Positions 7,207-12,267 of a DNA stretch of 12,267 nucleotides are shown piece by piece. The position numbers and the translations under genes were made by a program. The notes beneath the pieces were generated by a model. The model was not told the origin of the DNA, did not search any database, and saw only the letters and a list, made by a program, of their open reading frames with translations. This stretch comes from CAYLNH01 sp964384625 (GTDB lineage Bacteria; Verrucomicrobiota; Lentisphaeria; JABSQK01). The stretch is from the NCBI GenBank assembly GCA_964384625.1, contig CAYLNH010000223.1, positions 1 to 12,267 on the forward strand, in the 5' to 3' direction. Each line of letters begins with the position of its first letter. Positions within the stretch are counted from its first letter, which is position 1.

Positions 7207-8283
7207 ATGAATAATCTCTTCGCGCCCCGGCGCAAATCCCTGATGGAATCGGGCTACGACGCGGCCCGCATCGCCTTCGGCCCGATTGCCTTCCAGATCG
7301 CCCGCGTCCTGCGGGAAACCGGCATCCTGCAGGCCCTGGCCGACGGCGGCATCGCCGGTCTCACCATCGAAGACCTCCAGGAGCGGACCGGCGTCTCGGC
7401 CTACGGCCTGCGCGTCCTGCTCGAAGGCGGCGTCAGCATGAGCCTGGTCTACGACAACGACGGCAAGTACGTGATGACGAAGACCGGCAATTTTATCCTG
7501 AATGACGAGATGACCCGGGTCAACATGGACTTCGTCCACGACGTTTGCTACAAGGGCATGTTTCATCTGGACGAGGCGATCGCGGCCGGCAAGCCGGCCG
7601 GCCTCCGGGAATTCGGCGACTGGTCCACCATCTACGAGGCGCTGGCCCACCTTCCCGAGCACGTGAGTCAGAGTTGGTTCGGCTTCGATCATTTCTACTC
7701 GGACTCCGCGTTCCCCGAAGTCTTGCCGGTGATTTTCACCGGTGACGACAAACCCACCCGAATGCTGGACATCGGCGGCAACACCGGCAAGTGGGCCATT
7801 CAATGCGCCGAATACGACCCGGACGTCGCGATTACGATCGTCGATCTCCCCGGCCAATTGGCCAACGCCGCGGAGAACATCGCCGCAGAAGGACTGAGCG
7901 ATCGGATCGACGGTCATCCCCTGGACGTTCTGAACGCCGACGCCCCCTTCCCCTCCGGCCGGGATGCCGTCTGGATGAGCCAGTTTCTGGTCTGCTTCTC
8001 GCTGGAGGAGGTTACACATATCATCCAACGCGCCGCCGCCGCCCTGGACCCCGGCGGCACGCTGTACATCCTCGACACCTTCTGGGACCGGCAGGACAAC
8101 GAGATCGCCAGCTACTGCCTGATTCAGACCTCGCTCTACTTCACCTGTCTGGCCAACGGCAACAGCCAGATGTACCGCACCGAAGACTTCGTCGATCGCC
8201 TTGAAGCCGCCGGTCTGACGGTGGCGGAGATCATCGACGATCTGGGTCTGAGCCATACATTGCTGAAGTGCCGCAAGCCGTAG
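7207..8283 (+). CDS. SAM-dependent O-methyltransferase-like protein
   Basis: This 358-residue cytoplasmic protein has the two-part build of plant/CrtF-type class I methyltransferases. An N-terminal helical, winged-helix dimerisation region (about 20-100; LTIEDLQERTGVSAYGLRVLL) precedes a Rossmann domain from about 180. The SAM-binding motif I is MLDIGGNTGKWA (186-197). An acidic residue ends the second strand (IVDLPG, D213), and DPGGTLYILDTFWD (281-294) is the usual post-motif strand. Enzymes of this build move a methyl group from S-adenosylmethionine to a hydroxyl or similar acceptor, but no partner biosynthetic gene is present and the substrate is unknown. ATG 7207 is used; it has no clear Shine-Dalgarno, and ATG 7243 is a possible alternative. 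It is divergent from the protease operon and appears to stand alone. Confidence 0.8.
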   Translation: MNNLFAPRRKSLMESGYDAARIAFGPIAFQIARVLRETGILQALADGGIAGLTIEDLQERTGVSAYGLRVLLEGGVSMSLVYDNDGKYVMTKTGNFILNDEMTRVNMDFVHDVCYKGMFHLDEAIAAGKPAGLREFGDWSTIYEALAHLPEHVSQSWFGFDHFYSDSAFPEVLPVIFTGDDKPTRMLDIGGNTGKWAIQCAEYDPDVAITIVDLPGQLANAAENIAAEGLSDRIDGHPLDVLNADAPFPSGRDAVWMSQFLVCFSLEEVTHIIQRAAAALDPGGTLYILDTFWDRQDNEIASYCLIQTSLYFTCLANGNSQMYRTEDFVDRLEAAGLTVAEIIDDLGLSHTLLKCRKP

Positions 8284-8285
8284 CA

Positions 8286-8313
8286 GAGGATATTCTGTCC
8301 ACAGAATGTCCTC
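8286..8313. terminator. Symmetrical hairpin between convergent genes
   Basis: GAGGATATTCTGT (8286-8298) pairs with ACAGAATGTCCTC (8301-8313), giving 12 Watson-Crick pairs and one T-G apposition at 8291/8308. It begins 2 bases after the methyltransferase stop codon, and its right edge covers the permease stop codon (8312-8314). It probably acts in both directions, although no T-run follows on either strand. Confidence 0.6.
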
Positions 8314-9688
8314 AAGCGACGTTCTGGGCGCCGACCTCGCGGTCCTGGAACAGGATCAACGCCAGCACGGTGAACATCCCGATGAAGAACAGGATATACA
8401 GCGCGCTGTAGCCGATGTAGTTGAATGGAATCGGGTTGCCGTCCTTCTTGGTCACGACGTCCGCCAGCCAGAAGTTCTGCCAGTTGGGGATCACGGCGTA
8501 GAGCACGGTGGCCGCCAGGTTCTTCACCAGGAACGCGGTTCTGGCGGCGGCCCGCATCCACGCCGCCGGATTGTCCAGATGAACCTGGTTGACGCTGTTG
8601 TAGATGCCCTTGCCAATCAGGACAAGCAGCACCGCAAAGAAGCTCCCATGGATTTCCAGCGCGCGCACCTTCTCATTCTGCCGCGAGTAGAAATGCTTGC
8701 CCGCTGCCACCCAGACGATCAACAATATCGGCACCAGCAGGAAGAACCACGAGTGCATCCATTGCTCGAGGGTCTCAAGCCGCAGGTCCAGGAGTTGGCG
8801 GTAGAGAAAATTCGACATCAGCCCGAGAATGAACATCACCGCGCAGACCGTGAGGTTACTGGTCAGATTCAACCGCGTCGACAGCGCTGTCGCCAGGGTC
8901 GCCATGGCCCAGACGGCGAACATGATCAGCACCAGCTCGCGGACGAGTTTCCAGTTGTAACCGCCGGGACCAGTGCCCCATTTGTAACTGAAGCTCTCCC
9001 AGGCCGGTAGAAAATAGGCGCCGACAGCCAGGACGGTAATCAGGATCGCCAGTGATTTCGCGCAGGACTCCGGGAAGGAATATCCGGGCGACGGCTTCGC
9101 CTTGACCCCCTTTTCAGAAACGACCATGTAGATCAGGATGATCAACAACAACGGCCCCAACAACAGCATGCCGATGGAGATCAGCGCACAAGCGAGCGTC
9201 GAGGTCTGCGGCCCGAAGTAGTTGCGCACACCGCCGTAAACGCAGGAAAATCCCATGACGCCGAAGAACGCGCCCGCCAGGTACGGATCGAACCGGAACT
9301 GGTCCGTCGCCATCCGCAAAGCCATCAGCGACGCCAGCGACATCACCCAGACGAAAACGGTCAAGGCCCCGAGGATCCCCAGCATTTTCGCGATGATAAA
9401 GACCGGGCGGCTGACGGGTTTCGACAGGATCAGCATAACGGTCCCGGTTTCGATCTCGCGCGAGATGGTGTGGCTGGCGCAGAGCACGGCAGTTACCCAG
9501 CCGAAGACCAGGATCGTCGCCAGCGAACCGTCCACCACGAGCTTCTCCTGGGCGCGGAAAACGAACCAGGAGAAAATGGGATAGGTCCCGATAATCGTGA
9601 GGCCGGTCAACAGCAGGATAATATAAATCGGCTGCCGCAGGCACTCGCGAAAGGTATTTCGGGCGATGTGATAGATCGTGATCAGCAT
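8312..9688 (-). CDS. ABC-2 type transporter permease
   Basis: This 458-residue membrane protein has about ten hydrophobic segments, the clearest near 20-42, 56-72, 97-123, 137-153, 164-190, 211-228, 250-268, 280-294, 313-330, 347-362 and 425-447. The stretch ISREIETGTVMLILSKPVSR (75-94) is the cytoplasmic signature of ABC-2/NosY-like permeases. Such proteins form the membrane channel of ABC exporters or take part in lipid, polysaccharide or copper-site assembly systems. The matching ATPase is not in this window. An exported protein gene lies 47 bases upstream on the same strand and is probably co-transcribed. The start is ATG 9688, with only a weak upstream GAGC as ribosome site. The cargo cannot be inferred. 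Confidence 0.85.
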   Translation of the reverse strand: MLITIYHIARNTFRECLRQPIYIILLLTGLTIIGTYPIFSWFVFRAQEKLVVDGSLATILVFGWVTAVLCASHTISREIETGTVMLILSKPVSRPVFIIAKMLGILGALTVFVWVMSLASLMALRMATDQFRFDPYLAGAFFGVMGFSCVYGGVRNYFGPQTSTLACALISIGMLLLGPLLLIILIYMVVSEKGVKAKPSPGYSFPESCAKSLAILITVLAVGAYFLPAWESFSYKWGTGPGGYNWKLVRELVLIMFAVWAMATLATALSTRLNLTSNLTVCAVMFILGLMSNFLYRQLLDLRLETLEQWMHSWFFLLVPILLIVWVAAGKHFYSRQNEKVRALEIHGSFFAVLLVLIGKGIYNSVNQVHLDNPAAWMRAAARTAFLVKNLAATVLYAVIPNWQNFWLADVVTKKDGNPIPFNYIGYSALYILFFIGMFTVLALILFQDREVGAQNVA

Positions 9689-9689
9689 A

Positions 9690-9724
9690 GTGCTCGACGC
9701 TCAACTGCTGCCCGGGCCGAGCAC
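9690..9724 (-). repeat. Intercistronic inverted repeat upstream of the permease
   Basis: GTGCTCG (9690-9696) pairs with CGAGCAC (9718-9724) across a 21-base loop, filling most of the 47-base gap between the small exported protein and the permease. It could stabilise or partly terminate the message between the two genes. The stem is short, so this is tentative. Confidence 0.35.
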
Positions 9725-9735
9725 AGCCAAGCCGG

Positions 9736-10365
9736 TTACTTCCGCACGCCGGGCGTGACGCTCGGGCCCTTGGCGGTCGGATCGGTCGTGGCGCCTTCCT
9801 CGATGATCGCAATGTCCGACCAGATGGAGTCCGGATCCGGCTTGACTTTCCCTTTGCTGCTGATCTTGGCCGCCATTTTGGCGTACGTCGGGCCAAGCTT
9901 CTTCATGCGCATCACGGCGCCGGCCGCTTCGGCGACCTTCTTGAAGTCGTCACCCTCGATGACAGCGATGGGGAAGATCTTTTCAGCCTTATCCTTAAAC
10001 TCCTTCGGCGCGTATTTCTCACTACCGAGGAACAACACCGTTTTCGGGCTCAGGCGCTCCAGCACGTCGGTGAACTTGGACTTGCTGAATTCAGCGCCCA
10101 TGCCCATGTTGTTCAGGGCATAGATCTTATCACTCTCTTTCCCGGTTGGCAAGAGGATAATCGGCTGCTTTGTCTTGGATTGGATCAGTTCGGCCAGCAA
10201 CACCGCTTCGACGTAGTTGCTGGTGACCATCACCGTCGTGTACCCCGGCTTTCGCCCCATGACCCAATTGGTGAAACTCTCCCACCATCCAGCGTGGCTC
10301 ACACTGGACGTGGCGGTGAACGCCGTTAGAATACAGAACAGGACCCAAGGTTTGAAACGGTTCAT
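9736..10365 (-). CDS. Small exported protein of unknown function
   Basis: This 209-residue protein has a clear Sec signal peptide (basic MNRFK, hydrophobic core about 6-20, likely cleavage after SHA at 25). The mature part alternates short strands and helices. The stretch from about residue 46 (TSNYVEAVLLAELIQSKTKQ), followed by PIILLP and a later VLERLSPKTVLFLGS, faintly resembles a cell-wall-binding repeat type 2 unit (PF04122). Only one unit is visible and the match is weak. The C-terminus is basic, then low-complexity. The start is ATG 10365, backed by GAGGAGG 7 bases upstream. It lies 47 bases before the ABC permease on the same strand, so the two may work together in export or envelope assembly. 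Function not recognised. Confidence 0.7.
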   Translation of the reverse strand: MNRFKPWVLFCILTAFTATSSVSHAGWWESFTNWVMGRKPGYTTVMVTSNYVEAVLLAELIQSKTKQPIILLPTGKESDKIYALNNMGMGAEFSKSKFTDVLERLSPKTVLFLGSEKYAPKEFKDKAEKIFPIAVIEGDDFKKVAEAAGAVMRMKKLGPTYAKMAAKISSKGKVKPDPDSIWSDIAIIEEGATTDPTAKGPSVTPGVRK

Positions 10366-10372
10366 GAATGCG

Positions 10373-10379
10373 CCTCCTC
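10373..10379 (-). promoter_or_regulatory. Strong Shine-Dalgarno for the small exported protein
   Basis: On the minus strand this reads GAGGAGG, 7 bases before ATG 10365. Two more AGGAGG copies lie further upstream (around 10413-10420 and 10432-10438) with no start codon near them. TATTAT at 10396-10391 is a plausible -10 box, but there is no matching -35. Confidence 0.6.
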
Positions 10380-10408
10380 GTTGAAAGAGAATAATACGTA
10401 CGTTGGGG

Positions 10409-10460
10409 TGCGGCCTCCTCGCCGCAGAAAAGCCTCCTGTCGCGGCGAATCGCCGCCGAC
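10409..10460. other. Two tandem GC hairpins in the divergent region
   Basis: TGCGGC-CTCCTC-GCCGCA (10409-10426) is a perfect 6-bp stem whose loop, read on the minus strand, is GAGGAG. GTCGCGGCG-AAT-CGCCGCCGAC (10439-10460) is a 9-bp stem with one bulge. Both lie between the starts of the small exported protein and the formyltransferase. They are upstream of the likely minus-strand -10 box, so they may be operator-like DNA sites rather than leader RNA. Confidence 0.4.
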
Positions 10461-10515
10461 TGATACCATTCTAGAGGATCTCGAATTTAATTGCAAACTT
10501 AGTTGCTGAATTCTC

Positions 10516-10521
10516 GAAGGA
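10516..10521 (+). promoter_or_regulatory. Shine-Dalgarno deciding the formyltransferase start
   Basis: GAAGGA lies 8 bases before ATG 10530. This places the start there rather than at the in-frame TTG at 10503, which is upstream of the site. The surrounding 10480-10528 stretch is AT-rich, as expected near a promoter, but no convincing -35/-10 pair was found. Confidence 0.6.
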
Positions 10522-10529
10522 AAAATCAT

Positions 10530-11432
10530 ATGACCCAAGTCAGTAGCTACCTTGCCGCTCCATCCGGCCGCCGGCCGAATGTCGCCATCTTCCTCAGCGG
10601 CAGTGGTTCCAACGCCACCAGAATCCTCGAGCTGCACCGCCGGCGCCGCGGCGAGGAATTTCACGTCGCCGCCCTGGTCACCGACCGCCCCGACACCAGC
10701 AAGGCCGGCCGCCTCGGCGAGGAATTCGACGTCCCCGTCGTCGCCCTGGACATCCGCCGGTTCTACCGCGAACGCAACGTCAACCGGATTACCATCGCCA
10801 CGGAAGACGGCCGGCGGGTGCGCGAGGAATGGACCAATGAGCTGCGCGCGCGGCTGGCGGACTATGCCATCGACTTCGGGGCGTTCGCCGGCTTCGTCCC
10901 CCTGACCAACCTGGCCGGCGACTTCCCCTGTCTGAATGTCCACCCCGGCGATCTGACATACGAGAAAGACGGCGCCCGCCACCTGGTCGGGCTCCACACC
11001 ATCCCCGTGGAACGCGCCATCCTCGAAGGCCTCGACTATATGCGCAGCAGCGTCATCATCGTGGAGCCCTACGAAGGCGCCGGCGACAACATGGACGCCG
11101 GCCCGATCCTCGGGGTCTCCCCGAAAGTTGCGATCGACCTGCAGGGCCATACCCTCGACGAACTGCAGGTCGTCGCTGCCAAGCGCCCCGCCAGACGCCC
11201 GGTCGGCGGCTACAAGGACCTCCTGGAGATGATCGCCGACCACAATCAGGACCTCCTGAAAGAGGGCGGGGACTGGGTCGTGTTCCCGCAGGTGGTGTTC
11301 GCCTTCGCCGCCGGCAAGTTCGGCCATGCCGGCGACCAGCTCTACTACAGAAACGGTGACTGGCAGCCCGTCAAAACCGTCGAGTTCAGCGAAACCAGGG
11401 CAACACCGATCAAATCGTCCGGCCCGGCGTGA
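10530..11432 (+). CDS. PurN-like formyltransferase-family protein
   Basis: This 300-residue cytoplasmic protein has the formyl-transferase fold used by PurN, which passes a formyl group from 10-formyltetrahydrofolate to glycinamide ribonucleotide in purine synthesis. VAIFLSGSGSNATRIL (18-33) matches the PurN phosphate-binding start and GAFAGFVPLTN (117-127) the conserved core strand. The catalytic Asn and His are in NVHPGD (N136, H138) and the Asp in DAGPIL (D189), so the chemistry looks intact. It is about 90 residues longer than PurN. The extra length is mainly between the His and Asp motifs (53 residues from Asn to Asp, compared with 38 in E. coli PurN) and in a C-terminal tail from about 225. 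No purine gene is nearby, so it may be a paralogue acting on another amine. The 3' end overlaps the antisense thioredoxin remnant. Confidence 0.75.
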   Translation: MTQVSSYLAAPSGRRPNVAIFLSGSGSNATRILELHRRRRGEEFHVAALVTDRPDTSKAGRLGEEFDVPVVALDIRRFYRERNVNRITIATEDGRRVREEWTNELRARLADYAIDFGAFAGFVPLTNLAGDFPCLNVHPGDLTYEKDGARHLVGLHTIPVERAILEGLDYMRSSVIIVEPYEGAGDNMDAGPILGVSPKVAIDLQGHTLDELQVVAAKRPARRPVGGYKDLLEMIADHNQDLLKEGGDWVVFPQVVFAFAAGKFGHAGDQLYYRNGDWQPVKTVEFSETRATPIKSSGPA

Positions 11433-11922
11433 CGCCGCCGTGAGCTGCTGCTGACAAAGATAATCTCGAACCGGTCGCGCCGCTTGCGGTTCCTGCTGTA
11501 GAACTCCACCAGCTTCGGGGTGAACTGGCGGCAGGGCCCGCGCCGGGACGCCGAGTAGCAGACGGCGTAGCAGTCCACCTCCCGCGTCAGCTTGAACGGT
11601 TTCAGTTTGCCGTCTTTCGTCAACCGCACGAGCCGGCTGCCCAGGATGTCCTGCAGCGATCCGGGCTTGGTGTTCCTGCTCGTCGCCGTGCGTTTGGCAA
11701 ATGCCGCTGCGTGCTTCCGGTCCTTGGCGGACAGCTCCGCCACCGGAAAGCGGTACATCTTGCCGGTCTGCGTCTTTTTGAGGACGGCATCGGTCTTGCC
11801 GTCCTTCTTCTCGAGCGAACCAGTTCGGCCTCGACCGTCTTCCCGGCTCGATTGGTCCAGGTCCTTCCCTGCCCGGCTGCCGCCGCCAACACCATCCCGA
11901 AACCACAAGGATACCAACGCAT
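11345..11922 (-). pseudogene. Decayed exported SHD1-thioredoxin-like protein
   Basis: A start at ATG 11922 has GGAG 7 bases upstream, then a signal-like MRWYPCGFGMVLAAAAGQG and the beginning of an SHD1-type domain (RTWTNRAGKTVEAELV). Near 11811-11821 the frame breaks: the domain resumes in another frame as LEKKDGKTDAVLKK...FPVAELSAKDRKH, then a nucleoredoxin/TlpA-like thioredoxin start (about 11640-11444; GPCRQFTPKLVEFYSRN, FEIIFVSSS). One missing base would explain the shift. Where WC-G-P-C is expected the sequence reads RRGPC, so the first active-site Cys is gone. Similarity stops at about 11444, just beyond the FVSSS strand, so the C-terminal half is missing. The open frame then continues into the antisense of the formyltransferase end and stops at 11345. 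A sequencing error could explain the frameshift but not the other two losses. Confidence 0.75.
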
Positions 11923-12042
11923 TTCGTCACTCCAACGAGGGTTGAGATTCGCGACAACCGTCGGCGGCCCGCACCGGCGTCCGCCCGTCCCTGCAATAGG
12001 GTCTGGACCGGCACCCCGGCAAGACAAAGCGTACTGTCGCAG

Positions 12043-12134
12043 TAATGCGTCAGTGACGGAGTGTAACGTATGCAGGCCTTCCGCCATCGGCAGAAAGGCA
12101 GCATGCGGGAGCCGCTCCCGTGACTGACGCAGTA
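12043..12134. repeat. Branched inverted-repeat structure
   Basis: TAATGCGTCAGTGACGG (12043-12059) pairs with 12118-12134 at 15 of 17 positions. The 58 bases between contain two inner hairpins: ATGC plus GCCTT against AAGGC plus GCAT (12070-12104), and the exact palindrome CGGGAGCCGCTCCCG (12106-12120), which overlaps the outer right arm by three bases. TGTCGCAG also occurs twice as a direct repeat (from 12035 and from 12137). It could be a small RNA, a folded repeat or a recombination site remnant. Confidence 0.6.
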
Positions 12135-12227
12135 CCTGTCGCAGACAGACGATGTTCATTCCCGCACCGCTGCCGTCGGATTGCGCGTTTTCAGGCTCGG
12201 GGAGGCCTTGTCGGACTAGATGGTCTC

Positions 12228-12245
12228 GGCGGAAGTCTTTCCGCC
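12228..12245. repeat. Perfect 7-bp hairpin near the window end
   Basis: GGCGGAA (12228-12234) pairs with TTCCGCC (12239-12245) around a 4-base GTCT loop. It might be a terminator for a gene beyond the window, but no T-run follows and no gene is in view. Confidence 0.4.
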
Positions 12246-12267
12246 ACGGATTGCCCGGGGTTCGAGG

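Larger units (their letters stand above)
11923..12267. other. Region without a recognisable gene
   Basis: No reading frame here has family motifs, a ribosome site or a signal sequence. It holds the upstream side of the decayed thioredoxin gene, the folded repeat at 12043-12134, and a perfect 7-bp hairpin at 12228-12245. No strong promoter was found on either strand. Confidence 0.6.

Noticed and set aside
7054..8256. A 400-residue open frame on the minus strand opposite the methyltransferase
   Set aside because: The plus-strand frame has a clear SAM-binding motif; the antisense frame shows only shadow composition.
10362..12104. A 580-residue open frame on the minus strand
   Set aside because: It runs antisense to the formyltransferase and out of frame with the thioredoxin remnant. 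It has no domain motifs, and such long open frames are common in the shadow of GC-rich genes.
12043..12134. Integron attC site
   Set aside because: The fold is suggestive, but there is no GTTRRRY/RYYYAAC core pair at its edges, and no integrase or cassette array.
12200..12267. Possible tRNA ending in GGTTCGAGG
   Set aside because: The GTTCGA resembles a T-loop, but the hairpin before it has a 7-bp stem and 4-base loop instead of a 5-bp stem with a 7-base loop. No D-arm is convincing and the window ends before an acceptor stem could be checked.
1..12267. CRISPR array, transposase, phage or toxin-antitoxin genes
   Set aside because: No regularly spaced repeats and no reading frame with motifs of these families were seen on either strand.

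Overview
The window is GC-rich DNA from what looks like a bacterium of the PVC group, possibly Lentisphaerota or a relative. This placement is inference from gene content, with no marker gene to confirm it. The supporting signs are an SHD1-plus-thioredoxin remnant, a zinc-ribbon kinase-like membrane protein, a secreted trypsin-like protease carrying PEGA and LamG/DUF1080-like domains, and long many-pass ABC-2 permeases. There are seven intact protein genes and one decayed gene. There is no CRISPR array, no rRNA, no convincing tRNA, and no transposase or phage gene.

Layout, left to right. Positions 1-275 hold a very long near-perfect palindrome (31-128) and a near-consensus sigma70 promoter (215-243) that should drive a PHP-family phosphoesterase of the histidinol-phosphatase type (276-1103, +). 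After a 294-base spacer comes a membrane-anchored zinc-ribbon/kinase-like protein (1398-2930, +) whose two catalytic aspartates are replaced, so it is probably a pseudokinase. Running toward it on the minus strand is a tightly coupled two-gene unit: an exported S1C-type serine protease with PEGA and two LamG-like domains (7003 to 4754), then a six-pass DUF3592 membrane protein (4751 to 2997). The stop and start of these two are 2 bases apart.

The 203-base divergent region at 7004-7206 has a good promoter for the protease unit and a weaker one for the methyltransferase (7207-8283, +). The same 10-base motif, in opposite orientation, overlaps both -35 boxes. A symmetrical hairpin separates the methyltransferase from a convergent minus-strand pair: a small exported protein of unknown function (10365 to 9736) followed by an ABC-2 permease (9688 to 8312) with no ATPase in view. 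Across another divergent region lies a PurN-like formyltransferase (10530-11432, +) with its catalytic residues conserved. Its 3' end converges on, and overlaps, the wreck of an exported SHD1-thioredoxin gene (11922 to about 11345), which has a frameshift, a lost active-site Cys and a missing C-terminal half. The last 345 bases hold no recognisable gene but contain a folded inverted-repeat structure at 12043-12134.

The genes do not form one obvious pathway. The clearest functional unit is the protease/DUF3592 pair. The zinc-ribbon pseudokinase next to it could belong to the same envelope-linked signalling or quality-control process, but that link is only inference. The most unusual features are the long palindrome, the divergent promoter motif, the protease architecture and the decayed thioredoxin gene.
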